Assembly (NCBI GenBank): GCA_022113835.1
Contig: JAILWY010000043.1
Location: 40,494-104,493, forward strand
From: Atopsyche davidsoni
Taxonomy: Eukaryota > Arthropoda > Insecta > Trichoptera > Hydrobiosidae
Reading direction: 5' to 3'
DNA length: 64,000 nt
Shown here: one piece after another, positions 39,173 to 54,030 of the stretch
How positions within the stretch are numbered: position 1 is the first letter of the stretch
How the letters are laid out: each line of letters starts with the position of its first letter
Made by a program: the position numbers and the translations under genes
The notes under the pieces: generated by a model
Databases searched by the model: none
What the model saw: only the letters and a program-made list of their open reading frames with translations
Told to the model about the DNA's origin: nothing

Positions 39173-39732
39173 GCACGATACGCTACCCCCACCAGTCTCT
39201 CCCCTTCCTACGCCCTCCCCCCTCCACTTCCTCTCGCCGGTCCTTCTCGCTCACTCTCTACGTCTCCGTCTCTTTCTCGTCCTCGACGGGCAGCTCGACC
39301 GCGTTGTGTTGAAACGACAAGAGCCGGCACACGATAAAGTCACGGAGATGAACAATAGGAGGAAAAAAAAAAAAAAATAATAATAATAATAATAATAAAT
39401 AAATAAAATTGTCGATTGATAATTGCAAACTGCGCGATCGGTGCGACCGGACCCCCTCGGTCGTCACAAACTCATCTGTTAATACCCTTCTCGAGTACAA
39501 CATCGTAAACTGAATCAACAAAAAAAAAAAAAAAAAAAAAAAATCACCCCACAAAATCTACACTCCCACCTCCTCCCCCGACCGAACCGATCCAAATTTT
39601 TGAAGTTGATGTTGCGCTTGTAGGAACAGCATTTTCCTGTCCCGCCGTAAAACCCCGAGAAAATACCGACCGGAGCGGAGAGTGCGCCTCGCGCGAGCCT
39701 CGCCCGCGTGCGCGGACGCAGCGCGGATATAG

Positions 39733-40230
<498 letters not shown>

Positions 40231-40269
40231 GATGCGAGCGATTCGATTCGTCTTGTCATCATATTCAAA

Positions 40270-40285
40270 GGCCCTTTTCAGGGCC
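40270..40285 (+). promoter_or_regulatory. Histone 3' stem-loop, H3 unit 5
   Basis: Exact 16-base stem-loop after the H3 stop. Confidence 0.96.
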
Positions 40286-40682
40286 ACAATTCAATCGGTC
40301 TGCGAATGGTGTTCTATATATATATATGTATACATTGTATACGCATACCAAAAAAAAAAAAAAAAATCTACAGATAGAGGTTGAAATATATATATTATAT
40401 CCGAATGGCGAGGGGGCGGGTCCGCCGAGACGCCGCGCGGAAGCGACGCGATCGTCTTGCACGAAGTCGTCGCGGCCGAAGGGATGGACGCGGGGGGCGC
40501 GTGCGCGTCGCCCTCCTCGCTTGCAAGACCGTCTGCATCCTCCTCACGGTCCGTGGGCACGATCGCGCCCAGTGCCGGCCGATTATATTATTGTTTTCCC
40601 CATCAATTCATTTGTTCGTTTTTGTTTCTCCGTATGTATATTCATATATATACTCATATCGTTCGCTCGCGAGCAGTCTGGT

Positions 40683-40698
40683 GGCCCTGAAAAGGGCC
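40683..40698 (-). promoter_or_regulatory. Histone 3' stem-loop, H2A unit 5
   Basis: Exact stem-loop on the H2A strand, retained although the promoter is split by E3. Confidence 0.95.
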
Positions 40699-40749
40699 TT
40701 TTGATGTCGCCGGTGAGGACAGGTGCAGGACGACGGCCGCCGAGGCCGA

Positions 40750-41235
<486 letters not shown>

Positions 41236-41314
41236 TTAAATTTCAAAATTCTTTATTCAATCATATAGTAGTACAATGTGTCCTTAGGGCTATGTTTATA
41301 ATACGGGTGATTTT

Positions 41315-41344
41315 GCCCCTGGTACTGCGCGCAGTTTCAGGGGC
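41315..41344 (-). other. E3 3' UTR hairpin
   Basis: Identical hairpin to E1. Confidence 0.7.
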
Positions 41345-41672
41345 TTTCATCATGTGGTCTTAAGTGGTAGCGTACATGTTTATCTTGCGTTTGTGTTTGT
41401 AGTAGGGGAAGGGAAAATATGTGTTAAAAACCCTTTTGTAGCATGAGTTGAAATAAATATTAAATATTAAAATTAGATAACTTAACAACATAACATAACA
41501 ATATAACAGTAGGGGGGTGGGGGGGGGGATGGGGGTGGCGGACGGGTGGGTAAACTGAGCGATTTTACTGAGTTTATATAATTCAATACATCCTAGTTAT
41601 TATAAAGGAACAGTAGCTGGCTTACATGACTAACAACACATATTGTATTTTTAGATCTTAGGTATTGTAGGG

Positions 41673-44499
41673 CTAGGGATGGGGTACAATAATCATCCCA
41701 ACATTTCTGGTCTTTGCTACTTTGCGCTCCTTCTTGTACAAAGTACCCCGGGAGCCGTCGGAGACCGTTAAATTATCACCGAGGAGGATGTGGTGGGGAA
41801 ATTTGTGTCGGTAGTGGGTGGTTATGGAGTCGGGGGTGTCGAGTCCGATCCCCTTGAGGAGGGGATTGCGGGACTCGCCGATTGACTTGAAGAGTCGCCC
41901 GGTGGCTTGTAGAGTGTGTTCGGCGATCGTCGGGATTTTGGTCTGGGTGCAGATGGTAGCGGTGGATGTGGAGTAAAAGGCACCTAGTATGAGGCGGAGG
42001 CATGAATTTTGGGCTGCCTGGATGGTGTCGAGGTCTTTGGGGTTCGCGTTGGACCATACAGCCTCGGCGTACATCATGAACGGTCTGATGATCGAGGTGT
42101 ACAGTCTCAATTTCTGATCGAGGGAGAGGGGGCTCTTGGTGCAGAGGAGCGGCCAGAGACCGTTCTTGCCTACGTATGCCTTAGTCCGCGCGGCGGCAAT
42201 GTGGGGGCGCCAACTGAGGCTCCTGTCCAGGTGCACTCCGAGGTATTTCACCTCTTTGCGCCACGGGACCGGGGCTCCGTCGGCATAAATGGGGTCTGGA
42301 CGTTCGCGTCCGTGCGGGTGGGGATTGTGTGAGAACACGATTGCCTCAGTCTTGCCCTGGTTGACTTTGATCCTCCAGGACTTGTAGAAGGAGCTGATGA
42401 GGTCGAACCCCTTCTGAAGGTGCTTGGTGATTTGAGTGGGGTGGCGCGAGGTGGTATAGCAGGCTGTGTCGTCAGCGTAGAGGGCTAGATCGCATTTCGG
42501 CGGTACGGGGAGGTCGCTGATGAAATGGGAGAAAAGTAGCGGGGCTAGGACTGAGCCCTGGGGGACTCCGGCCGGGACCGGTCGCCGGCTGGAGGGGGTC
42601 CCCTGGAGCGAGACGGCAAAGTGTCTATCGCTCAGGAAAGATTTTAATACATCAATGATGTAGAGAGGGACTCCCGATACGAACAGCTTGTGCAGCAGGC
42701 CGTCGTGCCAGACCGTGTCGAAGGCTTTCTCAATGTCCATGAAGACCATGCCGGTCGACTTGTGCAAATTGAGACCCTTCGTCACGTGGTCTGTCAGTCG
42801 GACGAGCTGTTTAGCCGTCGAGTGTTCGGCCCTGAAACCAAATTGCTGGTCCTGGATGGCCTTCAGGTTGAAGGGAAGGTATCTCTTGAGGATGATCCTC
42901 TCGAGAAGTTTACTAAGGCCGCACAGGAGACTGATTGGCCGGTAGCTCACCGGCAAGGCTTTATCCTTTCCGGGCTTGTGAATGGGGACGACGTTCGGAC
43001 ACTTCCATTGCGCGGGGAAGTATCCTTGCAGAAGGCAGGCGTTGAAGATTTTCGTAACGAGAACGATGGCTTTCATAGGTAGGTGCCTAAGGAGGGTGTT
43101 GGAAACGTTGTCGGGCCCCGGGGCCTTACGCAGAGGCAGTCTCGATATGATGCGCGCCAGCTCCGCCGGGCGCACGAGCGATACACTTTGGACCGGGCGG
43201 TCGCTGGCGGCGATGGCCGCCAGCGAGTCTCGCACGAGGGCCTCCGTGCGTTCGCATCGCATGCCCAGCGTGAGCGAGTGCGATCTCTCGAAGCCGTCAG
43301 CTAGCGCGTTGGCTTTGTCGGGTTTGGAGTACGCCACATCGCCGGCGTGTTTCAGAGGGGGGACGGAGTCACGTTTGCTGCGTAGGGCTTTCGCCATACG
43401 CCACAGCGACCCGTCAGAAAATTCCAAGGAACATAATTTTCTCTGCCAGGCACAGGCAGCCTCCTGCTTAACCACGTCGGCGATGTGGTTGGTAAGGGAT
43501 TTCACCATGGATTTGGTGGCTTTGTCACGGGTTCTCTGCCACTCGCGGCGGAACTCATTACGCTCCTTGATGAGGTCGAGGACCCCTTCAGGAAGCTCAA
43601 ATTTGTGCTTCCGAGGCGGTGGCTCCGGAGGGATTGCGAGGTTTTTAGCCTCGGTAATGAGCTCCGTCAGGCGAGTGACCGAGTCCTCTATGGCGTCGGT
43701 CGTCGTGAGCGTGGTGGCGTCGAGGGATATGTTCGAGTTGAGGTGGCTTTTGAACTTGCCCCAGTCAGCTCGTCTGATGTCGGGCCTGAGCGCGGCGAGC
43801 TCCCTTTCGGGCTCGCCTCCGAGCGTGAATAGCGCTGGGAGGTGATCCGAGGAGAGCTCGTGTAGCGTTCTGTGGTCCGACACTTTGACGGTGTCTTTGG
43901 CAAGCACAATGTCGAGGAAGGATGGGGAGCCTTTGTGAACTGTCGGGTAGTCGGGGGTGTGAATCTCAAAAAGGTGCGACTCCTCGAGGGCAACTAAGGT
44001 TTTGCCGTTCAGGTTCGCAACGCGCGTGTGCAGTCTGGGATGCCGGCCGTTGAAGTCCCCGACGGCCACAGCGTGGCTGCCGGAGCGCATCACCGTGGCG
44101 AGGTCCTTTTTGAGATCCGAGGATTGGGAGGGACAGTAAGCCGCTATGAGGGTGTGCAGGTTGCCGTTGAGCCCGAGGCGGATGGCAACCGCCTCGAGTT
44201 TCTCGGAAGTCTGCGGTAGGTAGTACTCGTCGTGCTTGATGAGCGTGCGGATGAGGATCGCGACGCCCCCTGCGGCAGAGCGTCGGCGCTTGCCTGGGGG
44301 GGGGGGGGGCGGTGGGGCGGTCACGTCGGTAGCAATGGTAGCCGGGGGTATACAGGGTGATGGTCGGGGCGAGGCGGGTCTCGGTGATAATAATAACGTG
44401 TGCGCTTACTTGGTCTGCCAGCTCCAGGAGTTCAGTGATGCGTGTCCGGATGCCGTTCGCGTTCCAGTGAAGAATTCTCAGGTTCTCTTGTGCTGGCAT
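41673..44499 (-). pseudogene. E3 ORF2: endonuclease-reverse transcriptase, frameshifted
   Basis: The same single-base expansion of the G run (44296-44309, 14 G) as E1; the downstream frame is complete through the RT to the stop. Confidence 0.9.
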
Positions 44500-44500
44500 C

Positions 44501-46258
44501 TTAGGGGCTTCTTTTGGTGAGGATCACGGATGCCAGGAGGAGTATTACCTCGGCCTCTGTTGTGCACTCTTGCAGCTCGTCTTTTATGTCCAGCAATTTG
44601 TTGAGGATTGCCATTATGTCGGGCTTCGGACGGGCATTGAGGTTCAGTGGGGCTCTAGCCTCCGATCCGAAGCTCGCATGAGGGGCCGGCTGCGGGTGAG
44701 GGCGGGCGCGGGCGCTCGATGCCGGTTGGTCGCGGGCCGGCGGCGGTGGCATCGGCGCGGTTCGTGTGTGAGTGGTGGTTGGGCGGGCCCACGCCGACGG
44801 GGGAGCCGGCTGCGGTAGGCTTGGCCACGCGTTTGGGGCGGTCTCGGGCGGGGGGCCGGCCGAGCGCGCGTGGGGCTGGTTGCGGCCCGGCGCGGCCTTG
44901 GCCGGGGCCTTGGAGCGTTGGAGGCCGGCCACGTAGGCCTGTCTCTTTGGGCACTCCCTGTAGTTGGCTGGGTGCGGGCCTCCGCAGTTGCAGCAGGTTG
45001 CCGTGCCCTGGGTCCGGTCTTTGCGAGCGCATTCAGAGGTGGCGTGGTCCTCCTGGCATTTGACGCATCGTGGCGCCCGGCTGCAGTTCGCCGCCGCGTG
45101 GCCGAACAGCTGGCATCTGAAGCACTGGGTACCTGTTGAGTTAGAACTTTTGAATTTCGCCAGCTCCACTTTGCAGTGGAGGATGGCGCGTATACCGCTT
45201 TTGACCTTTCCCATGTCCGTGGACTGGGGAAAGGTCGCCAGGTAAAGTGGGCGTGCGCTCCCGCCGGGGCGAGAGCGCATGACTACCACTCTGGAAGCCG
45301 GGAAACCTTGCCGGGCGAGGTCCTCCTCGACGTCGCTGGCCGGGACGTCGGGGAGGCCTCGGATGACTGCTCGCTTCTGGCGATCGCTGTCGCGCGTGAA
45401 GGTGTGGCAAGGCGCTTCGGGGGTGAGCTTCAGCGCGGCGAGTACCGCCTCGTGGTCGGCGACGGTTTTCAGGGAGACGGAGGCGTCACCCGATCGCAAG
45501 TATTTAATTGCGAAGGGTCCCCCCTTTGCCGTCTTCGCCAGAATGGCGACGAGAGCGTGGTGTGAGATGCTTTTAGTGTCGACCACGATAGGCGGCACTC
45601 GCTGGTTCCCCGGCTTGGCGGCGGGCGCGGCTGCGGAGGTAGGACCGGCTGGCCGGGCGGAGGGCAGGATGACCTCGGCGGGCAGAGCGGCAAACCGATT
45701 TGCCAGTGGGATCGGCTCCGGGTTTGTCGCCGGGCCGCGCCGGGCTTTCGGCGGGGCGGCGTTCCCGGCCGAGTTGGCGGCAGGCCGCTTCTGTCGGCCG
45801 GGGACGACCTCCATCGCGGGGGGCTGGGACTGGAATGCCGGCGGGGGCCGCGCCGTCGACGCGAGCGACTCCCGCGCGGGAGACGGGCCGCGCGCGGCCG
45901 GTGAGTCACGCGCGGCCGGGAAATCCCGAGCGGGTGACGCACGCGTGGACGGCCTCCGCGCGGGAGACGAGCCACGCGCAGCCGATGACTCACGCGCGGC
46001 CGGTGGCTCCCGCGCAGGCGACGATCCCCGCGTGGGCGGCGGGACCATGGCGGGCGGGGGGGGGACGGTCAGGTTCCTGGTGCGGGAGCGCGCCGATGAC
46101 AGGGACGCGCTCCGTACTGGCGGTGGCTCGTGCATGTAGTGGGTGGGCCTGGGAGGGGAGGCATTCCTCCTGGCCTGCTGTAGAGCTTCCCAGATGTCCG
46201 AGACATCGGCTGTGGGGGACCTTCCCTGGGCGGGTCGGCTCCCACGGGGGCCGGCCAT
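44501..46258 (-). CDS. E3 ORF1: zinc-knuckle gag-like protein
   Basis: 585 residues, the same as E1 ORF1. The G run that breaks the E2 copy is 9 long here (46056-46064) and in frame. The frame is again open upstream of the chosen ATG, but that sequence is element leader and H2A promoter. Confidence 0.93.
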   Translation of the reverse strand: MAGPRGSRPAQGRSPTADVSDIWEALQQARRNASPPRPTHYMHEPPPVRSASLSSARSRTRNLTVPPPPAMVPPPTRGSSPAREPPAARESSAARGSSPARRPSTRASPARDFPAARDSPAARGPSPARESLASTARPPPAFQSQPPAMEVVPGRQKRPAANSAGNAAPPKARRGPATNPEPIPLANRFAALPAEVILPSARPAGPTSAAAPAAKPGNQRVPPIVVDTKSISHHALVAILAKTAKGGPFAIKYLRSGDASVSLKTVADHEAVLAALKLTPEAPCHTFTRDSDRQKRAVIRGLPDVPASDVEEDLARQGFPASRVVVMRSRPGGSARPLYLATFPQSTDMGKVKSGIRAILHCKVELAKFKSSNSTGTQCFRCQLFGHAAANCSRAPRCVKCQEDHATSECARKDRTQGTATCCNCGGPHPANYRECPKRQAYVAGLQRSKAPAKAAPGRNQPHARSAGPPPETAPNAWPSLPQPAPPSAWARPTTTHTRTAPMPPPPARDQPASSARARPHPQPAPHASFGSEARAPLNLNARPKPDIMAILNKLLDIKDELQECTTEAEVILLLASVILTKRSP

Positions 46259-46413
46259 GCTGGCAGGCGGGTCCGCGGGCAGGCTGGTGGTTGGCGGCCT
46301 GGCAGGCGCGATCCGGGCGAGGTGGTAGGTCAGCGAAGCGACAGAATAACTGAAGCACACAAACCAAGCAAAGCAAAGTAGGTGTTGCTCACTTGAAAGC
46401 AAGCGAGCGAGTG

Positions 46414-46427
46414 ACTCGAACGCTACA
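46414..46427. repeat. 14-bp target duplication of E3, right copy
   Basis: ACTCGAACGCTACA followed by CCC and the T run, as in the empty site. Confidence 0.92.
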
Positions 46428-46442
46428 CCCTTTTTTTTTTTT

Positions 46443-46451
46443 TTTTTTATG
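46443..46451 (-). promoter_or_regulatory. H2A TATA-like box, unit 5, now upstream of E3
   Basis: The T run is 18 long here. The box sits about 37 bp before the first base of E3. Confidence 0.6.
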
Positions 46452-46634
46452 CGGCCGGGTGGCACTCCGCGACGCACGCCGCAGTCACTCCACCGCTTCC
46501 CAACCCGGGGCGGGCGCGAGCGTTCTATTGTGACCGCGTTGATTTTTTTCTTTTTTTTGTTGTTTTTTTTTTTTTTTAGGTCTGTGCGCTCCGTGTCTGT
46601 TACCGTGTTATCGTCACCTCACTTTCACCCCGTT

Positions 46635-46677
<43 letters not shown>

Positions 46678-46787
46678 CCCTCCCCTCCCCTCCCCTCCCC
46701 CATCTGCAGTAGTAATCTTTCACTTTTCCCGCTTTCAGCGGCGAGAGAGTCCGACGATGATGGTGACAATCCCCCCCCGCCACCTAC

Positions 46788-46796
46788 AAACACACA

Positions 46797-46844
<48 letters not shown>

Positions 46845-46861
46845 CGCACACACGCACGCAC

Positions 46862-46899
<38 letters not shown>
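46788..46899. repeat. CA microsatellite, unit 5
   Basis: Interruption pattern as in unit 2. Confidence 0.95.
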
Positions 46900-46901
<2 letters not shown>

Positions 46902-47086
46902 GCGCGCGCTACCCCGGCGCGGGTGGTGACCCCCTTTCCCGCGCGCGACACGGAGGTTCGGGAAGCGCAGGGACGAGGCGCTCCCTCGGAGCGGACGCGT
47001 CGCTGCGATTGGCCCGCGTGCGTCCGGCGGCCGTCGCTCGGACCCGCGATAGTGATAAACATCGAATTCTCGGTCAGAATTGGTAT

Positions 47087-47092
47087 TATAAA
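47087..47092 (+). promoter_or_regulatory. H2B TATA box, unit 5
   Basis: Same box and spacing. Confidence 0.8.
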
Positions 47093-47130
47093 CCGGGATT
47101 ATCAACCGCCGCCCGCACGTCGCTCTCATC

Positions 47131-47505
47131 ATGCCGCCCAAGACGAGTGGAAAAGCCGCCAAGAAGTCTGGCAAAGCCCAGAAGAACATCTCCAAGGGAG
47201 ACAAGAAGAAGACAAAGAGGAGGAGGAAGGAGAGCTACGCCATCTACATTTACAAGGTGCTCAAGCAGGTGCACCCCGACACCGGCATCTCCAGTAAGGC
47301 GATGAGCATCATGAACAGCTTCGTCAACGACATCTTCGAGCGGATCGCCGCCGAGGCCTCGCGCCTCGCGCACTACAACAAGAGGTCGACGATCACCAGC
47401 AGGGAGATCCAGACCGCCGTCAGGCTGCTCCTGCCCGGAGAGCTGGCCAAGCACGCCGTCAGCGAGGGCACCAAGGCCGTCACCAAGTACACCAGCTCGA
47501 AGTGA
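47131..47505 (+). CDS. H2B: Histone H2B, unit 5
   Basis: Same protein. The proximal promoter is intact; E3 separates it from H2A. Confidence 0.99.
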   Translation: MPPKTSGKAAKKSGKAQKNISKGDKKKTKRRRKESYAIYIYKVLKQVHPDTGISSKAMSIMNSFVNDIFERIAAEASRLAHYNKRSTITSREIQTAVRLLLPGELAKHAVSEGTKAVTKYTSSK

Positions 47506-47570
47506 ATTCATCCGAGCGCCTATCGACCGACCGACCGACCGACCGCCCGCCCACAGCGCGGGGTACCAAA

Positions 47571-47586
47571 GGCCCTTTTCAGGGCC
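47571..47586 (+). promoter_or_regulatory. Histone 3' stem-loop, H2B unit 5
   Basis: Exact stem-loop with the same downstream element. Confidence 0.96.
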
Positions 47587-47756
47587 ACCAGAATGTTCCG
47601 ATACCGAAAGAGCACACGGTCTATATGATATCGCATGCATGTTCGTTATTATTGTTATTATTATTATTATTTAATTTTGCACGCCCGAATGTCTGTACGC
47701 TGTTTATAAAGCGCGGCGGCGGCGCTTGCGGGGAAAAATATACAAACAATAATATA

Positions 47757-47958
47757 AAAAAAAAAACTTAACTTTCAAAATTCTTTATTGTGTCTTATAG
47801 AAATATACATTGTGTCCTTGGGGCTATGTTTACAATACTGGTAATTTTGCCCCTGGTACTGCGCGCAGTTTCAGGGGCTTACATCTTGTGGTCTTAAGTG
47901 GTAGCGTACATGTTTATCTTGTGTTTGTGTTTGTAGTAGGGGAAGGGAAAATATGTGT
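47757..47958 (-). mobile_element. Relic 1, unit 5
   Basis: The same relic and duplication. Confidence 0.93.
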
Positions 47959-48127
47959 AACAATAATATATATTATGATGATTTAAATTGACTCATCCCG
48001 GTGTGTCGAGGAGGTCGGCAGCCGGCTACCGTCTATCGTAGGATCCGCGAACGAGACGTCACAAGGACGGTGCGCAACCTCCCCCGTTCTGCCTCCGAAT
48101 GGGTCGTTCACGATACACGCACAAGCA

Positions 48128-48170
48128 GAGTGACTCGGTATTAAATTTACCGAGTCACTCGGTAAATTTA
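48128..48170. repeat. Three-arm palindrome, unit 5
   Basis: Identical to unit 1. Confidence 0.85.
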
Positions 48171-48182
48171 CTATGGCATTTA

Positions 48183-48217
<35 letters not shown>

Positions 48218-48533
48218 CCATGATCTCGGGCTTTTACGGCGGAACGGGAGAATGTCATTCCTTCAACGCCTTTGAAATTTTATCAGGTGACGTGTGTCCC
48301 CGTGGAGCTATCGGCCGGGCGAAGGGAACCGATCGATGGGTTTTGAAATGAGGGGGTGGATATTCGGAAGGAGCGGATCGTTTTGACGTTTGCATCTCCG
48401 TGTTGGAGTTGCGCGTTTCGGACACACAGAGGCCGGTCAACTCGTGATGCGCCTGCGAGGCTGGGTCCGCGCGTTTGCCCGCCGGGGACGCACCCGGTGC
48501 CCGGTGTGTGTGGTGCCGGTTTACGTGATATTG

Positions 48534-48576
<43 letters not shown>

Positions 48577-49592
48577 TTTACTCTCTCCCTTTTTTATGTC
48601 TCGCTTTTCCTCCCCCCCTCGATTGTTTCTCGTTCCTAATCGAATATTCGCTGACACCGAGATCGCCCCGCAGGCCGGTGGAGCGCGCCGCCGCGACACG
48701 CGCGGGGCGGGCCCGCGACGGCGGTGGCGGGGGAGGCGGCGGCGGCGGCGGCACTCGACACTGTGCGGCGCGTAAACGGCAGCGCCGAGGTCGAACGGGC
48801 GAATCGAATCGAATCGAATCGAATCGAATCGGATCGAGAGAAAATCGAAACGAATAAAAAAAAAAAAAAAAAAAGGATAAACGCGACGGATCGACGGGGA
48901 TCGCGGGGCGGACGGCGAGACGAGCGCCACGCGCGCGACTCCGAGATTCGTCCCGCGCGCACCGTCTACGGCGGCGCTTTGTGCTACGATCGGCCCGGTC
49001 GGAGGCGCCTGGCGTCGGCCGGCGCGCGGCGACGCCGGCCGGGCGTCGCTCGGCGGACGCGGACGGTCTCCGTCGAGCGTACGGACGGCCGCGCTCGATC
49101 CGGACCGCCGTATTTGAAAATATACGAGTGTTTTACCGACACGTTATGTCGGCGCCGAGGGCGATTTGCAAATTCAACTCCGCATCGCGGGCCAAGCGGC
49201 GACCCGAGCGACCCGCGGGTCCGGCACGCCGACGGGCCGAACCGTCTGCGAGGTGTCTCGCCCCACGCGCCCCCTCCTCGCCCGGGGCGGCAGCGAAAAA
49301 ATCGAAATTTATCGGGAGATCGAAGCAGAAATGCGGCGGCATTTCGTTACTAAATGAAACTATCTGAAACGGCGCGCGCTCGGAGAGGTGCGCTCGAACG
49401 TCGGCGCGCTCGCTCCCCCCCCACTACGCGGTTCTCAAAGCACACACGCGCGATCTCGCCGCCGTACCGCACCGCCCGCACCGACCGCGTCGTTTTGGCC
49501 GTATTATATATCTCGCATATAATACATTTTATATTTTGTTCTTCTCGCTCTTCTTCTTCTTCTTCTCCGTCGTCTCGAGTCGTCGAGTAGTC

Positions 49593-50252
49593 ATGGCGGA
49601 CACAGCAGCACCAGTCACCGCGTCGCCGGTACCGTCCACGCCCGCGAAAAAGTCGAAGGCCGCGGCCGCGGCGAAGAAGCCCAAGGCGAAGCCGTCTCAT
49701 CCCAAGACGTCGGAGATGGTGAACAACGCCATCAAGGAGCTGAAGGAGCGCGGCGGCTCGTCCCTGCAGGCGATCAAGAAGTACATATCCGCCAATTACA
49801 AGGTGGACGCCGACAAACTGGCGCCGTTCATCAAGAAGTACCTGAAGGGCGCCGTCGAGTCGGGCGCCCTCGTCCAGACCAAGGGCAAGGGGGCATCGGG
49901 GTCGTTCAAACTGGAGGCCAAGGCGAAGGCCGCGTCGGGAGTCAAGAAGCCCGCGGCGAAGAAGCGCCCGGCCGCCGCCGCCTCGTCCAAGGACAAGAAG
50001 GCCGACAAGGGCGGGCCGGCCAAGAAGAAGCCGGCCGCCAAGAAGGCGGTGGCCGCCTCCGCGAAGCCGAAGAAGGCCTCGCCCGCCAAGAAGGCCTCGC
50101 CCGCCAAGAAGGCGGCGAAGCCGAAGAGCCCCACCAAGGCCAAAAAGACCGCCAAGCCCCCGACCAAGAAGCCGAAGGCGCCCAAGCCCAAGAAGGCGGC
50201 CGCCCCCAAGAGCAAGCCCGCGGCGTCGAAGAAGGCCGCGCCGAAGAAGTAG
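49593..50252 (+). CDS. H1: Linker histone H1, unit 5
   Basis: Protein identical to the unit 1 copy. Confidence 0.98.
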   Translation: MADTAAPVTASPVPSTPAKKSKAAAAAKKPKAKPSHPKTSEMVNNAIKELKERGGSSLQAIKKYISANYKVDADKLAPFIKKYLKGAVESGALVQTKGKGASGSFKLEAKAKAASGVKKPAAKKRPAAAASSKDKKADKGGPAKKKPAAKKAVAASAKPKKASPAKKASPAKKAAKPKSPTKAKKTAKPPTKKPKAPKPKKAAAPKSKPAASKKAAPKK

Positions 50253-50314
50253 AGGACGCCTCGCGCGCCGTCCTCCCCGCTTCGTCCCCCTTCCCAATAT
50301 TTGTCATGACAAAA

Positions 50315-50330
50315 AGCCCTTTTCAGGGCT
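50315..50330 (+). promoter_or_regulatory. Histone 3' stem-loop, H1 unit 5 (variant)
   Basis: Same A-T variant stem-loop. Confidence 0.95.
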
Positions 50331-50455
50331 ACCAAGCGATTCACGCCGAGACGGATATGTATAAATATGTATATGCACACGTGTTATCGTCGTAAAGGAG
50401 GAGGAGGAGGAGGAGGAGGAACCCGCGAGACCGATCGATCTGTCACTGACCGATT

Positions 50456-50573
50456 TGTTTTTGTTTTACAAGATTCTTTATTCAAATTAAATATGATAAG
50501 TTACAGTACTTCTTCTTAAAGCTGTGTCTTACAATACGGTATATTTTGCCCCGGCTCCTGCGCGCAGTGCCGG
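50456..50573 (-). mobile_element. Relic 2, unit 5
   Basis: The same relic and flanking repeat. Confidence 0.75.
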
Positions 50574-50867
50574 TGACCGATTGTTCGATTACAATTATGA
50601 TAATAAATGGGGGGGGGGGGATTTTTTTTTTTTTTTTAAAAACCCATACACACGTACATGGATATATATATATATATGCGATGGTGCATATGGCAGCCGG
50701 TTATCGCCGTATTATTATTATTATTATTTTTTTTTTTTTTTCTCATTTCGCTTCATTCGCTCGACGTTTTCGGCCGATTACATTTGTCGCGCGAGTGTTA
50801 AATGAACCCTTCAACACAACGCGACACATATGAGCATAAGCAACCTTTCGTTCGTGAACAGTATGGT

Positions 50868-50883
50868 GGCCCTGAAAAGGGCC
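50868..50883 (-). promoter_or_regulatory. Histone 3' stem-loop, H4 unit 5
   Basis: Same stem-loop and same long distance from the stop. Confidence 0.92.
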
Positions 50884-50948
50884 GTTTTTGTAGATAATTT
50901 AGCTGCTGTCCGCACGGCGCAGTCCCTCCGCGATGACGCGATGATACA

Positions 50949-51039
50949 CGATGGTCGATGGTCGATGGTGATGATGGTCGATGGTCGATGGTCGATGGTC
51001 GATGGTCGATGGAGATGATGATGATGACGATGATTGTGA
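50949..51039. repeat. TCGATGG minisatellite, unit 5
   Basis: Same repeat and copy number as unit 1. Confidence 0.9.
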
Positions 51040-51091
51040 TGCGCGGAGACGAACACTCGCAGTATCTGTCGGGCTACGGTCGACGCTACGA

Positions 51092-51424
<333 letters not shown>

Positions 51425-51521
51425 TTAAATCAAAGTCAAATGAATCAGCTGTGCGACGAGACGCGATGCGCGACCGTCGACGTTCGAATGGTATCTGCAA
51501 CGAAACGGACTGTAACTAACA

Positions 51522-51528
51522 TATTTAT
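51522..51528 (-). promoter_or_regulatory. H4 TATA-like box, unit 5
   Basis: Same ATAAATA and spacing. Confidence 0.55.
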
Positions 51529-52088
51529 GCACGATACGCTACCCCCACCAGTCTCTCCCCTTCCTACGCCCTCCCCCCTCCACTTCCTCTCGCCGGTCCT
51601 TCTCGCTCACTCTCTACGTCTCCGTCTCTTTCTCGTCCTCGACGGGCAGCTCGACCGCGTTGTGTTGAAACGACAAGAGCCGGCACACGATAAAGTCACG
51701 GAGATGAACAATAGGAGGAAAAAAAAAAAAAAATAATAATAATAATAATAATAAATAAATAAAATTGTCGATTGATAATTGCAAACTGCGCGATCGGTGC
51801 GACCGGACCCCCTCGGTCGTCACAAACTCATCTGTTAATACCCTTCTCGAGTACAACATCGTAAACTGAATCAACAAAAAAAAAAAAAAAAAAAAAAAAT
51901 CACCCCACAAAATCTACACTCCCACCTCCTCCCCCGACCGAACCGATCCAAATTTTTGAAGTTGATGTTGCGCTTGTAGGAACAGCATTTTCCTGTCCCG
52001 CCGTAAAACCCCGAGAAAATACCGACCGGAGCGGAGAGTGCGCCTCGCGCGAGCCTCGCCCGCGTGCGCGGACGCAGCGCGGATATAG

Positions 52089-52586
<498 letters not shown>

Positions 52587-52625
52587 GATGCGAGCGATTC
52601 GATTCGTCTTGTCATCATATTCAAA

Positions 52626-52641
52626 GGCCCTTTTCAGGGCC
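52626..52641 (+). promoter_or_regulatory. Histone 3' stem-loop, H3 unit 6
   Basis: Exact 16-base stem-loop after the H3 stop. Confidence 0.96.
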
Positions 52642-53038
52642 ACAATTCAATCGGTCTGCGAATGGTGTTCTATATATATATATGTATACATTGTATACGC
52701 ATACCAAAAAAAAAAAAAAAAATCTACAGATAGAGGTTGAAATATATATATTATATCCGAATGGCGAGGGGGCGGGTCCGCCGAGACGCCGCGCGGAAGC
52801 GACGCGATCGTCTTGCACGAAGTCGTCGCGGCCGAAGGGATGGACGCGGGGGGCGCGTGCGCGTCGCCCTCCTCGCTTGCAAGACCGTCTGCATCCTCCT
52901 CACGGTCCGTGGGCACGATCGCGCCCAGTGCCGGCCGATTATATTATTGTTTTCCCCATCAATTCATTTGTTCGTTTTTGTTTCTCCGTATGTATATTCA
53001 TATATATACTCATATCGTTCGCTCGCGAGCAGTCTGGT

Positions 53039-53054
53039 GGCCCTGAAAAGGGCC
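53039..53054 (-). promoter_or_regulatory. Histone 3' stem-loop, H2A unit 6
   Basis: Exact stem-loop on the H2A strand, retained although the promoter is split by E4. Confidence 0.95.
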
Positions 53055-53105
53055 TTTTGATGTCGCCGGTGAGGACAGGTGCAGGACGACGGCCGCCGAG
53101 GCCGA

Positions 53106-53588
<483 letters not shown>

Positions 53589-53672
53589 TTAAATTAAATT
53601 TCAAAATTCTTTATTCAATCATATAGTAGTACAATGTGTCCTTAGGGCTATGTTTATAATACGGGTGATTTT

Positions 53673-53702
53673 GCCCCTGGTACTGCGCGCAGTTTCAGGG
53701 GC
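53673..53702 (-). other. E4 3' UTR hairpin
   Basis: Identical hairpin to E1. Confidence 0.7.
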
Positions 53703-54030
53703 TTTCATCATGTGGTCTTAAGTGGTAGCGTACATGTTTATCTTGCGTTTGTGTTTGTAGTAGGGGAAGGGAAAATATGTGTTAAAAACCCTTTTGTAGC
53801 ATGAGTTGAAATAAATATTAAATATTAAAATTAGATAACTTAACAACATAACATAACAATATAACAGTAGGGGGGTGGGGGGGGGGATGGGGGTGGCGGA
53901 CGGGTGGGTAAACTGAGCGATTTTACTGAGTTTATATAATTCAATACATCCTAGTTATTATAAAGGAACAGTAGCTGGCTTACATGACTAACAACACATA
54001 TTGTATTTTTAGATCTTAGGTATTGTAGGG